Below are positions 9,861-19,010 of a DNA stretch of 19,010 nucleotides, in pieces. Position 1 is the stretch's first letter. Every line of letters begins with the position of its first letter. Source of the stretch: Scedosporium boydii (taxonomy: Eukaryota; Ascomycota; Sordariomycetes; Microascales; Microascaceae); assembly GCA_002221725.1 (NCBI GenBank), contig NJFT01000391.1, positions 1 to 19,010 of the forward strand. Direction: 5' to 3'. The notes under the pieces are model-generated. The model was not told the origin of the DNA. It searched no databases and was given only the letters and a program-made list of their open reading frames with translations. Both the position numbers and the translations under genes were made by a program.

Positions 9861-9870
9861 ATCACTCAAG

Positions 9871-10306
9871 ATGCCTATCGATCATACCGGAATCAAAGTC
9901 GCCGAGAGCGACATGAAGACCGTCGTCGCCTGGTACGAAAAGGCCCTGAAGCCTCTTGGTTACGTTAAGATGGCCGACTTTGGTGTTGCCGTTGGTTTTG
10001 GTGAGGAGGGAGGACATCCCGATTGGTGGATCGGCAGCCATGAGCAAGGCAACAGTGGATCTCACACCGCCTTTGTCGCAAAGGGTATGTCACGTCTTGT
10101 CGAGAATTGAGATTTGGTAGGACTCACATTGGTCTTTCTCAGATCGCTCCGTCGTGGACGAGTTCCATAAGGCTGCCCTCGCGGCCGGTGGTGAGGATCT
10201 TGGTGCCCCTGGCCTCAGGCCTCAATATCATGCCACTTATTATGGTTCTTTTGTCAAGGATCCCGTGGGCAACAACATCGAAGCCGTGTGCCACAAGCCG
10301 GAGTAA
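9871..10306 (+). CDS. Glyoxalase/bleomycin-resistance (VOC) family protein
   Basis: Exons are 9871-10084 and 10143-10306, joined by a 58-bp intron (GTATGT..TCTCAG, phase 1), giving 125 residues. This is the usual size of a single-domain vicinal-oxygen-chelate protein with two beta-alpha-beta-beta-beta modules. The sequence opens with MPIDHTGIKV, placing a candidate metal-binding His at position 5, and ends with GNNIEAVCHKPE, placing a candidate metal-binding Glu at 118. A helix (WYEKALKPLGY) and the DPVGN turn are family hallmarks. It is probably cytosolic, with no signal peptide. VOC proteins include glyoxalase I, extradiol dioxygenases and resistance proteins, so the substrate cannot be assigned. 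The leader before the ATG is CT-rich. The alternative upstream in-frame start is not an ATG, and 9871 fits the family N-terminus. Confidence 0.92.
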
Positions 10307-11094
10307 GGAACGTGGTTAAGAAGAATGGTGTTCGGTGTGTGGCTTGTGATTTTGGGTTTGGTCGTCAGGGTTGGGAGCGTTGGAGTCTCGATGTTGATAG
10401 AGTATAGCTGATGTGAGTCTGGTAGCTTGAGGGTATAAATTATAATGCTTGTCGTTGTGTCAAATTACATTTGCCGCCCGTGATTCCACCTATTTCTTTC
10501 ACATTACTTCCGTATAACGTTGGAAGATATCTTCTTGTTTTCCTTCGGCTTGTTTAGTCCAACTCTCCTTCACCTTAATCGTCCTAAGGAGCACCCGTAT
10601 TTTGTGACGAATTCGACCTTCATGACCACTCAAAGACGGGAGGCGCAAAGTTTTGATTTGCGTTGCCTCTCATTGGCCGTGAAAACATGTGTGTTGCCTC
10701 CGTGCCCGCTCCGAGGAGTTGCTAAATCCACAAGCCCGGGTCAAAGTGCCGATCCAGCTAAATACAGAACACGCTGCCCAAATGGACCAGTAGAGTTTGG
10801 CCAAGCCAACCCCATCTGGGGACTCTAGACCGAACCTGGGTGCGCCATGATTCGTTTGCGACATCGTCATTATGCTCCAATCATAAGATTCCGTGGTCTA
10901 GTAGGCCGGTTTCACCATATTTTATTTTTTTGCCTTCTTCTTCCTCCATGCTATTTGAGTCTTCGTAACCCGACGTGTGTGCGACAAAAATGCGGAGCCA
11001 GCACTGAGAGAGTTGCTGTTGTTATGGTTCAGACTATCCTCACATCCCTCCCTCATACCTTCTTAGAGACCCGTCGCGGAAGCTCGTTTTCGCG
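10307..11094. other. Intergenic region upstream of the TDT transporter
   Basis: This 788-bp spacer contains the VOC 3' region and the transporter promoter. An open frame at 10520-10828 (+) has no domain-like translation and is not called. An ATG at 11024 opens a short frame that overlaps the transporter start by a few bases (stop at 11098); if transcribed it would act as an upstream ORF. Confidence 0.55.
10877..10881 (+). promoter_or_regulatory. CCAAT box upstream of the TDT transporter
   Basis: A CCAATCA motif starts at 10877, about 215 bp before the transporter ATG. CCAAT is bound by the HAP/CBC complex in fungi. A 5-base motif can occur by chance. Confidence 0.25.
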
Positions 11095-12387
11095 ATGACT
11101 TCTCGAGGATGGCGCCTGGCCCTCCGTAAGTTCCCATCTCAGGTTTTTCTGATACCCCAGGGAACTGGCATCTTATCCGTGGTTCTTCACCAATTGGACT
11201 ACCAATTCACCGGGCTCAAAACCATCTCCATCATCCTCTGGTTCATCGCATTCATCACCCTATTCATTTTCGTCATCGCTTACCTCCTCAAGGCGGCGCT
11301 CTACACGCGAGACTTTTGCCATGCCATCTCCAGCAGCACGGCCGAGGCAGCGTGCCTCGCGAGCATTAGCATTTCCTTCACGTCTGCAATTCAGATGCTA
11401 TCCATGGTTGTTGTGCCCAGCTGGGGAGGGCCGGACTGGGCCAAAGCCACATATATTCTCTGGTGGATCAACACGGCAATGGCGTTGGTAGCCTGCTTCT
11501 TTCTACCGCCGTTCTTCGTCAGGACTCTGCATGCCGAGGGTGGGCTTCATCATGCCTTTACGCCAGTGACTCAGCTGCCCATCATTGCCGCGTTGACCTC
11601 CGCCGCTGGGGCTGGAACGCTCTCCGAATATGCGATGCTCAGTTCACAGCAGAAACTTCCGATGATCATTGTGGCGTACCTCGAGATTGGCGTGGGTATT
11701 CCCATAGCTTTGGCCCTTGACACGCTATTCTGGGCGCGGAAATATCTCCCCTGGGAGGCTCCGGTTGACGGATTCAGCGTACAAACCCCAAGACGTCAGG
11801 TATTTGTTGAGATGATCATGTGCGGACCATGGGGCCAAGGTAGCTTCGCCATGCAAGGACTAGGCTTGGCCTTAATCAAGGGCGCATTCGATCTTGGGTC
11901 AGGGGTGATAATAACCCGCGAAGCTGGACGAATTATAGGTCACGGCAGCGTCTTCTTTGGTGTCGTGTGTTGGGGTGCTTCGTTGTTTTGGTGGTGGTTT
12001 GCGTGCATGGGCATTGTTTCTGCCTTTCTAAAAGGTTCGGAAAGGTCCCGGATTCATTTCACTCTTTCGACGTGGTCCATCGTCTTTCCTTGGGTAAGTC
12101 AAGCTGTCTCCGCAACTGAGGATATCTCACAGGTCCAGCAGGCTGCTAACTTTTTTCCGGGTCCTTGGCAGGGCGTTTATACGAACGCGGCGGTTCAACT
12201 GGGGAAGCTGATGGACTCTGTCACGTTCAGAGTCTGGTCTACGATCATGGCCACTTCCCTAGCTTTGATTTGGATTCTGTGTATATGCTTCACTATAAAA
12301 GGAGCCCTGCAGCGAACGATTCTTGGACCGAAACCAGGACTGCCCTTGGGTTCAAGTCATGGTCACATACGGAAACGTCACGATTGA
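11095..12387 (+). CDS. TDT-family transporter (SSU1 sulfite pump / TehA / Mae1-like)
   Basis: The coding region is 11095-12093 joined to 12172-12387, giving about 404 residues. The 78-bp intron has a GTAAGT donor, CTAAC branch and GGCAG acceptor; it is a multiple of three without a stop, so the unspliced frame is also open. The protein has about ten hydrophobic segments. It begins with IPQGTGILSVVLHQLDYQF, the conserved first helix of this family, and carries the later MIMCGPWGQGSFAMQGLG motif typical of SSU1-like members (family pattern PxGQGGFA). TDT proteins move small anions: sulfite out of the cell (SSU1), malate (Mae1) or tellurite/nitrate-type anions (TehA/SLAC1). The Gly-rich motif and GTGI start fit the SSU1 side best, but substrate is inferred. 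The start at 11095 gives a short N-terminal tail; no earlier in-frame ATG is supported. The C-terminus is short, hydrophilic and basic. Confidence 0.88.
   Translation: MTSRGWRLALRKFPSQVFLIPQGTGILSVVLHQLDYQFTGLKTISIILWFIAFITLFIFVIAYLLKAALYTRDFCHAISSSTAEAACLASISISFTSAIQMLSMVVVPSWGGPDWAKATYILWWINTAMALVACFFLPPFFVRTLHAEGGLHHAFTPVTQLPIIAALTSAAGAGTLSEYAMLSSQQKLPMIIVAYLEIGVGIPIALALDTLFWARKYLPWEAPVDGFSVQTPRRQVFVEMIMCGPWGQGSFAMQGLGLALIKGAFDLGSGVIITREAGRIIGHGSVFFGVVCWGASLFWWWFACMGIVSAFLKGSERSRIHFTLSTWSIVFPWVSQAVSATEDISQVQQAANFFPGPWQGVYTNAAVQLGKLMDSVTFRVWSTIMATSLALIWILCICFTIKGALQRTILGPKPGLPLGSSHGHIRKRHD
12094..12171 (+). other. In-frame intron of the TDT transporter
   Basis: The intron has GTAAGT at the donor, GCTAACT as branch site and TTGGCAG as acceptor. 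It is 78 nt long and free of stops, so retention would insert 26 residues between helices near the C-terminus. Joining TGG to GGC restores the expected family sequence (SIVFPWGVYTNAAVQLG). Confidence 0.75.
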
Positions 12388-13363
12388 GCTCCGAGTGCAG
12401 CGTCCACTCTTGGGATCTCGCCCGGGTCTGCTGCTGGGCTTGAGAGATGAAACCAGAGCCCTGTCGCGCTCAAGTCTCAGTCCGGCGGTTATTTTGCCAT
12501 ATCCTAATGGTGGTTGTCCCGCGATTCACTTGATTCTCAATGAATCACAAACCTGATTTATTTTTCGCACTATTATATTCTTGGGACCTATGATCAGCGA
12601 ATGGGTGTTCTCCGGAGCCCATGTACTTGCTCCGTTCAGTAGGTGATTTTAACTCATGTACGTGATCTGATCCGCATGGTTAGTGCTTCTTAAAATAGTA
12701 CTTCACAGCGCGTTTCTTCCCTTTGGCATTGCGAACCATTACCTGCAAGCCCTTTGTGTCACCAATGTAGAAGGGACTTCAATATTTCTTCAGGCAAAAT
12801 GCTCACGCGGATGAATTGGTCTCGTCCACTCCCCGGAGTTTTATTTGCTTTTTTTTCCTAACGGGCACTGATATGTCGGATACGCGAGGTCGAGGACGCA
12901 GTTTACTCCGTGGATGAGTCCCGTTTCTGTTATTGGGGTTCGGGTAGATCTTGCCGTGACTGGTGGAACGTGGGCGGTACATGGTGACATGGTGATGGCT
13001 TGGTAACAGTTAACCACCTGCAACTGGCTTAATGGGAAAGGCTGAAGAGTGACGAAGTACTAAAGAATGTACTAAATAATGCCGTGTTGTCGGGTCAAGA
13101 TCTCAATATCAATCTCGATATCAACGTCAATATGAAAAATAACCGAGTCTGGTCTCCTTCCCATCCTCTTGCTTCACGTCGCCAAAACCCGAAGTCTCCG
13201 AGCACTGTGGCTTTTGGTTTTTGGTGGCAAGAAGAAACTTGCCGTCATAATCGCCGATGCAACCAGGGGGCTGCTCGTTCACTCTGTCAAACCAACATGA
13301 CCCAAGCTCTCAACCTCCAACTTCCAGGTGATTGGTCCTTTCGAGAGGGGGCACGGGGAACGA

Positions 13364-13382
13364 GGGGAAAGGATCCTTCCCC
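13364..13382. repeat. Near-perfect palindrome with GGATCC centre
   Basis: GGGGAA and TTCCCC flank GGATCC, with one extra A on the left arm. The left arm and the bases just upstream contain AGGGG, the stress-response element core recognised by Msn2/4-type zinc fingers. It lies about 520 bp before the methyltransferase ATG; a regulatory role is inferred. Confidence 0.4.
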
Positions 13383-13830
13383 GGTCGTTAGTGTCGTGCC
13401 ACTTGAGGAGACGAAGACCCACTAGCGTCCCATTTTGGTGCTTCCGCGGGCTGGGCTTGCATCTCCCACCACTACACTAACATGTTTCTGGAATGGCTTC
13501 CGAGACATCAGGAAGAGACCCTGGAAGGCATCCACTAAGCCGACGGGAAGAACCAACATGCAAACCGCACTGAGAAAATGATACTTGAGGAATAATGTGG
13601 GCTGATGAATCCCATTTGCCCTCAGGGCAATGGGAAAGTGGTAGATCAAAACTGATTGGCTTGTTCATGTGCTTCAACTCACTGACGCTTGCATACGCAT
13701 GCTGGTTTTATCGTTTTTATCTTGCAAGGTCGTATTTATTGGTGTTCTTCCTTGGCTCCACGCCTTGTTCTCTCGTATGCGTACTCCACTGTGACTCTGT
13801 GAGAAGAAAAGCAATCCTTCCCCAGAAATA

Positions 13831-13860
13831 TCCTCTCCTCTCTCCTCTTCTCCTCAACCT
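13831..13860 (+). promoter_or_regulatory. CT-rich leader of the methyltransferase gene
   Basis: A run of TCCTCTCCTCTCTCC-type sequence precedes the first in-frame ATG (13862) by a few bases. This is a typical fungal core-promoter or 5' leader tract. Confidence 0.35.
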
Positions 13861-13897
13861 CATGCCCATCAAACGACCTACAGCCCAGCTTATCAAA

Positions 13898-15730
13898 ATG
13901 AGTAGTCCAAAGTCGCCAAAGTCGCCGAAGTCACCACAGTCACACCAGTCACCAAAGTCGAAGTCTCCCACCCCTGGGGTAGCGTCTCCTCAGGATCTAG
14001 GAGGTGATGCGAACGCTCCAATCGAAGTGGTAAATTAAACCCCTCTTCCCAAATTTCGGCCGGCGCGGCTCCCCCGATTTTTGCTTCACGTCGTCCTTGT
14101 CCATACTCAAATCGTAACTTCTTTGCGGCAACTAGGACCTCGACGATGCCGAATCCGTCTACGCCCAATCGTAAGTCAGACACGGACACGTTGGGACTCA
14201 AGTCATAAGGATTATTGAGCTTTCTGCTAATGAACAGCCAGAACGGTAACGGACACCACATCACTCCGGTCTTCCATCTTGGATTACAAGTGGGAGAATG
14301 GACGGCGATATCACGCATACCAAGATGGTGCATACTAGTATGTTTCGCGATGCCCCTCTCCCTCCATCCCCTCTTTTTTTTCGGCGCAGGGGATTTCCCT
14401 CTGTTTCTTGAGACGAGACTATTGACGCCTCTGCTATTCAGCCAACCCAACGACGAGAAGCAACAAGAGGCGGAGGACTTGATGTATGTGTCTACTGTCT
14501 ACACGTCCCATAGCAACCATCGCGAATATTGCTCCTCGACCTTCTGTACCATGCTTGAATTGCGATATATCTAATAAATCACAGGCATGAAATGTTCCGA
14601 ATTATTCTCGACGACAAACTATACGAAACTCCGATCGGAGAAGACACTCAGGTGGGTGCCGGGAACTGCGATAATGCCATAGCTTTTTTCGCCTCTTCGT
14701 GTAACTGATTCCTCCCAATACAGCGCGTCTTAGATGTCGGCTGCGGAACGGGAGCATGGGCTATGTTAGTATCCCTCTTTTAGTTTCCTGTCCTTCCATT
14801 CCCATCTCAGCCAAAATTTAAGTCCAATCCTCGGATCGCTAACAGAAGAACCGAACAACAGCGACTTCGCAGACGAGAATCCCGCGTCCGTGGTAATCGG
14901 CGTTGACCTTTCTCCAATCCAACCGAGCTTCGTTCCACCCAACTGTAAATTCGAGGTCGACGATATTATCAAAGACTGGACATTCCCGGAAAGCCATTTC
15001 GACTTCATTCATATTCGATATTTGACAGGCTGCATTCCTGACTGGGTCAGCTTCTATAAGAAGGCTATGCGGTATGTTTCCCTTGCAGCCTACGTCCAAT
15101 ACCGATCCCTAACAATCATTGAATCAAAGCCATGTAAAGCCTGGAGGGTGGGTCGAGCATGTCGAACTATCAACCATCCCTCGATCAGACGACAATACAC
15201 TCAGGTCCGGGGGTGCCATGGAAAGGTGGGGAGGGATATTCGAAAAACTAGGTGCTGCAACGGGCAAGACGTTTGGCATCTGCGAGACCGGCCGTGAACT
15301 GTTCCGCGAGGCGGGCTTCGCAAACATCAATGAACGCACGTTGAAGATTCCGATCGGGACGTGGCCGAAGGATCCGGTTTTGAAGCAATGGGGGGTCTGG
15401 AACCGGCAATTCGTTTTGCAGGGTCTTGAAGGGTTTGCGCTTCGTGGCCTGACAGACCTGCTGGGGGTAAGCTGCCGCTTGGTTGCGCCGTTTCATTTTA
15501 TAGTAGTCGCTCTTGAACACTAACGATCTCGATGATAATAGTGGTCATTTGAAGAGGCACAGATGTTTCTCCTCCAGGCCCGCCAGGAATTGACTGATCC
15601 TAGGGTCCACTCGTACATCGAGATGTAAGGTTTCCCCCCAGCCTCTCCTTTGCCAGTCATTCAACTGTTACTCACATGTGTTCTCGACGATAGGATTGTT
15701 GTCGGTGGGCAAAGGCCAACGGAAGAGTGA
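13898..15730 (+). CDS. LaeA-like SAM-dependent methyltransferase
   Basis: Ten exons: 13898-14029, 14136-14170, 14242-14337, 14442-14483, 14585-14651, 14724-14764, 14862-15071, 15130-15466, 15542-15624 and 15694-15730; about 359 residues. All junctions keep frame and use GT..AG. After an S-P-K-rich tail (residues 1-26) comes the typical family opening (TTSLRSSILDYKWENGRRYH, about 60-79). SAM-binding motif I is LDVGCGTG (127-134), built across short exons 6 and 7; the following acidic strand end is GVDLSPIQP (151-159). Then come FDFIHIRYLTGCIPDW and HVKPGGWVEHVE. The family includes LaeA, the velvet-complex regulator of secondary metabolism, and many uncharacterised relatives in ascomycetes. 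This copy is more likely one of the relatives than LaeA itself, since it sits in no obvious orthologous context and has a different N-terminus. An in-frame ATG at 13862 would add 12 residues; 13898 has the better AAAATG context. Confidence 0.9.
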
Positions 15731-17152
15731 GCGAGCATCAGCGTTCCCGGTAGTATTAGGAACTTAGCTGGCTTCAATATTTCGGTCGCTGAATGGCCGG
15801 TGAGCTATGAGGTTTCCTCTGGTGCATTTGCATTGACAATAGTGGCGGCGTCGAATTTGAGCTGGTCGCGTGGGCGATGATGGAATGATAATGAATGAAG
15901 CGAATGGTAGCGTTTTGATCTCAATATATTTGCCGTTGTCAAGAAAATCCGAGAGACAGTTCAAGAGGTTTCAGTCGCGAAACATACATCAGACCTAAGC
16001 TCCCGAGTTTTGGGGGTCGATGTACAACTCAGTCACCAGCGCCCTTGCGACTGGAAGTCCTCTCCTCCCAACTCCCAAGTGCTGGGTGTGAGTGCGAGCT
16101 GCTTCCTCCACCGAGGAGGTATAATGAGTGCGGCGGTGAATGCGGCGGTGAATGCGGCGTATTTCGCAGGTCAATGGAACAGCGTCCTGCATGGAAGAGA
16201 AGGAAAAGCTTGAGCGCCAGTCATCTTGAGGCGGACCGACTTGTCTGCATTTCCATCAGCATAGTCTTCCCCGCTCTCAGTTGTCTCGACAGGAATATAT
16301 CTAAGATCAACATCGCCAAATTCAGCGCTTATGCTTCTGGACTCAATCTAGGAAGAGTCAAGATACAGGAACAGGAATACAACCAGATCACAAGGGACCA
16401 TACCCGCCGACAACGGGCATTTGTCATGAAAAGTATAAACAATTCCGTGGATCTCATCTACGTGACGTCTATGGGAATGCAGTCGCCCGTCTATCGACGT
16501 CGTAGTGAATGTCCAGGTGCCTCTAAAGCATGCGGAAAGTAGTCGTGATATAACTGGCGATTTCAGCTGTAACATCGGAGAGGAGGAACAAACTCGGTTT
16601 TCAAAAGGGAGACATCTAACGGTCAGTGCCTTTATTTCTATTCAATCCTTTTCCTTACTGCACTCTGATATATGGTAGTAGCAATAGGCCGCAGAGTACC
16701 GGAAAAGCATCCAGTAATGCTTCCCTCCTCTGCAGCACGGCAAAGGCGTAATGACCAGGTCGGCCTCCTTTCCCTGTTGTTGTGCCGGGATAGACACCAA
16801 TTATCGGTGATCGCCGATTGACCTCAAATGTTACCCCAAACTTTGTGAGAGGCATGCAATTGAATGCTGCGACGTCGACCGTGGTGTTCTTCAAGTCTAG
16901 ACTCCAGAGTCTGGGCACAGTGAAAACTACGAAATAGAGGTCAAACCGTATGACGTAATATCGCGATGGAATCACTTCATCTTCATCGCCAATCCTATTT
17001 CCAATCCTCTCTGCCTTTACAAATTACTATAAGTCAACCCTCCTCGACTCCAGTGGCGTTCGCAAACCCCGCACGCGTAACGAATACCTCAAAATCACCG
17101 GCTTCAAACCGATACGAAGTCTTCACTGTACTCAAAGTCCCCCAATTCCCCA
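15731..17152. other. Long intergenic region with a short minisatellite
   Basis: These 1.4 kb separate the methyltransferase from the dioxygenase. A 12-bp tandem repeat is listed separately. Open frames at plus 16045-16542 and minus 16975-16655 are long enough to notice, but have no recognisable domain and no paired splice sites, so I do not call them. The promoter of the dioxygenase must lie in the right part. Confidence 0.5.
16126..16161 (+). repeat. Three tandem copies of a 12-bp unit
   Basis: The unit is GAATGCGGCGGT. Copy 1 differs at one position (GAGTG), copy 2 is exact, and copy 3 ends GTA instead of GGT. The number of copies may vary between strains. No gene is supported around it. 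Confidence 0.7.
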
Positions 17153-18617
17153 ATGTCTGCTGCCATTCTCAGCCACGCCACTCCCGCGGCCCTCCGCCCA
17201 GGGCCCCCCGGTCAACCGGACATCACCTATGCGCCCGATTTCGACAAGTACCAGACAAGGGTTGCGACGCGCCTTGGCAAGGGTGGTCTAGCGTCAACAC
17301 TCCCCGCGGGATTTCCAGAGGAATTGCGCGGGGATTTGGTGTGGGAGGGGGACACGCTGGCGGAGACTTACGACTGGACGTTTGTGCTTAACGAAGAGCA
17401 GTTGGAGGAGATTGAGAAGGCTCTGGCCCATTTCAAATGTTTGTTGCCGAATTGGTGGTCATGTTTCTACAGCTCTGGGTGGAGATGTGTATCTAAATAC
17501 TAACAACTTTCGGTCTTCGCAGCGCTGAACCTCCCGCTTGGGTACATCTCGGCCGATACCTTTCCCCTCCTGACCCTCCACTCCGAACTTCGTCGACTGT
17601 CGAAAGAACTGCATAGCGGCCATGGCTTCTTCGTCATCCGCGGCGTCGAGGTCGACAAACATACCCGCGAAGAAAACTTGATAATCTACGCCGGGCTCTC
17701 CTCCCACATTGCCCCCGTTCGCGGTCGCCAGGATTCCTCCTACGGGGGAAAGCCCGCGTCCGTGGTCCTGGCGCACATCAAGAATCTGAACACGCCGGAG
17801 AACGAGGGCTTTATCGGAAGCCCGGCCTACACGAGGGATAAGCAAGTTTTCCATACGGACGCGGGCGATATCGTGTCGCTGTTTGCGCTCGAGACGGCCG
17901 AGGAAGGCGGAGCCAGCAAGTTGGCCAGTACGTGGCGGGTGTACAACGAGCTTGCGAAGACGAGGCCGGATCTCGTGAGGACGTTGTCGGAGAATTGGAA
18001 CGCGGAAAAGTAAATCCCCCCTGGCTTCCGGGGGTCTCTACAATATGATTTGGAATCTAATGCGCGCATTGTCCTCTACAGCTTCGGAACCACTGGGCAG
18101 CGATTTACCCAGCGGCCCTTGCTCTTCTATCACCCAGCAACCGACTCAACACCAGAACGCGTCGCACTCCAATACGCGAGACGGCAGTTCGTCGGATTCG
18201 GAGCCCTGCCAAGAAGTCCCGAGATCCCACCGATAACCGAAGCTCAGGCAGAGGCACTCGACGCCTTGCATTTCCTCGGAGAGCGCTTCTCCCTGTCTAC
18301 GGGCTTCGAGAAGGGAGATATACAATACGTCAATAATCTGGCGGTGTTCCACGCGCGGGATGGATATCGTGATTCGGACACGAAGCAGTGAGTTTTACGT
18401 CGAGAATATCATCCTTTTTGCTTCAAGCCAAGGCGCTAACATTCGCAGGCGGCACTTGGTCCGGCTTTGGCTCCGAGATCCTGAGAATGCGTGGGGGACT
18501 CCACCTCAGCTCGCAGAGCGGTGGGCGCTTGTGTACGACGAGGCAGATCCAGAGACGCACGTGTTTCCGTTGGAGCCATACATTCGTAGCGAGAGTGGGA
18601 AGCGAGTGAAGACGTAA
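17153..18617 (+). CDS. TauD/TfdA-type Fe(II)/2-oxoglutarate-dependent dioxygenase
   Basis: Exons are 17153-17438, 17523-18009, 18082-18387 and 18449-18617, giving 415 residues. The introns (84, 72 and 61 bp) have GTTTGT, GTAAAT and GTGAGT donors, and all junctions restore frame. The iron-binding facial triad is visible: His206 and Asp208 in QVFHTDAGDIVSL, and the distal His348 in LAVFHARDGYRD. A 2-oxoglutarate-binding Arg lies just after, in RHLVRLWLRD (Arg365 or Arg369). The fold core GFFVIRGVEVDKHTREEN is also typical. Family members hydroxylate a substrate using O2 and 2-oxoglutarate; TauD releases sulfite from taurine, TfdA cleaves 2,4-D. Fungal 400-residue members mostly have unknown substrates, so taurine is only a possibility. 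No targeting signal is evident. ATG 17153 is the first in frame that gives the usual N-terminal length. Confidence 0.93.
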
Positions 18618-19010
18618 TGATGGTGGTACTGCTTCACTGCACACTCACGCCGCGTGAGGGATGGGGGGGTGGTGTGAGAAAACAAGCGATATGACTAGTG
18701 ACTAGAGGCTTATCCATGGACACGGTAGCGAATCCTCTTGAAGAAATAGGAAGCTTGTATGGCGTCATGCATTGGGGGATGGCAGTTACCACGGCCTTGG
18801 CGTCGTTTAGCAATCAATTCACGATCCAGTAGCCAGAAACAAAGCAAGGATCTCCCCAAGAGCTCCGACACAAGTGTGTTCTCTTTCGGACGAGACTTAC
18901 AAATTAGGATGGACCCAAGAAGAAATTAAGAATCACGTAGCACTCCCCGCAACGTTATTTCAAGTACCACGGCAGAAAACGGTCCGCAATAAATTTGCCC
19001 AACCCCCACC
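18618..19010. other. Terminal region, no gene recognised
   Basis: These 393 bp after the dioxygenase stop contain a G-run near 18660 and otherwise unremarkable AT/GC-mixed sequence. No open frame with domain character starts here. A neighbouring gene may begin past the window edge. Confidence 0.5.

Larger units (their letters stand above)
8905..9870. other. Intergenic region with three inverted repeats
   Basis: This 966-bp spacer holds the 3' end of the unknown-function gene and the promoter of the VOC gene. Three short inverted repeats are listed separately. The last 50 bases before the VOC start are pyrimidine-rich, as is common just upstream of highly expressed fungal genes. A long minus-strand open frame (9117-8614) is antisense to the previous gene and has no domain, so it is not called. 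Confidence 0.6.
12388..13897. other. Long intergenic region upstream of the LaeA-like gene
   Basis: These 1.5 kb hold no gene I can support. Open frames such as plus 13084-13425 and minus 13649-13422 lack domain character. An imperfect repeat of ATCAAT/ATCAAC-like units occurs at about 13102-13133. A cluster of AGGGG motifs and a near-palindrome lie at about 13345-13382. The last 60 bases before the methyltransferase start are CT-rich. Confidence 0.5.

Noticed and set aside
11126..11160. Apparent 35-bp intron (GTAAGT..CCCCAG) near the transporter start
   Set aside because: It is too short for a fungal intron, would shift the frame, and would remove the first-helix lead-in that matches the family when left in place.
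13084..13425. Plus-strand open frame of 113 codons upstream of the methyltransferase
   Set aside because: It starts in a simple-repeat stretch and the remaining translation has no domain-like pattern.
16655..16975. Minus-strand open frame of 106 codons before the dioxygenase gene
   Set aside because: No recognisable domain or paired splice sites. It could be a relic or a small orphan gene, but nothing in the sequence supports it beyond length.
5366..18617. Whole region as a secondary-metabolite gene cluster
   Set aside because: A zinc-cluster regulator, LaeA-like methyltransferase, transporter and oxygenase are suggestive, but there is no backbone enzyme (PKS, NRPS, terpene or RiPP precursor) in the window and the spacers are long.

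Overview
The window looks like nuclear DNA of a filamentous ascomycete (Pezizomycotina). The genes carry many short introns (about 45-113 bp) with GTAAGT/GTATGT-like donors, CTAAC-like branch points and YAG acceptors. The protein families also point there: Zn2Cys6 regulator, LaeA-like methyltransferase, SSU1-type transporter, and a HeLo-like/ankyrin protein. Sordariomycetes is my guess from the HeLo-like/ankyrin protein and is not proven. I see no rRNA, tRNA, CRISPR array or intact transposon.

Layout. (1) 111-2238 (+): a multi-exon gene for an unrecognised protein with two hydrophobic helical segments and a C-terminal beta-rich domain; the long last exon has two apparent frame breaks, so it is probably a pseudogene unless these are sequence errors. 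(2) 2446-4596 (-): a convergent five-exon gene with a HeLo-like fungal N-terminal domain, two ankyrin repeats and a long C-terminal region. (3) 5366-6964 (+): a Zn2Cys6 transcription factor, divergent from gene 2 across a 770-bp spacer that holds a double telomere-type repeat. (4) 7804-8904 (+): a 346-residue protein of unknown function. (5) 9871-10306 (+): a small glyoxalase/VOC-fold protein, preceded by a spacer with three inverted repeats. (6) 11095-12387 (+): a TDT-family (SSU1/TehA/Mae1-like) transporter. (7) 13898-15730 (+): a LaeA-like SAM methyltransferase in ten exons with an S-P-K-rich N-terminus. (8) 17153-18617 (+): a TauD/TfdA-type Fe(II)/2-oxoglutarate dioxygenase in four exons.

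How they may work together. The region does not look like a classic biosynthetic cluster: there is no PKS, NRPS or terpene synthase. Two links are worth noting, both inferred. A TauD-type oxygenase could release sulfite from a sulfonate and an SSU1-type transporter could export it. The two genes at the left end, one with paired hydrophobic segments and one with a HeLo-like domain, belong to or resemble protein types linked to membrane action and fungal self/non-self responses. All eight genes were rebuilt by joining exons by eye; splice sites were judged from motifs and reading frame only.
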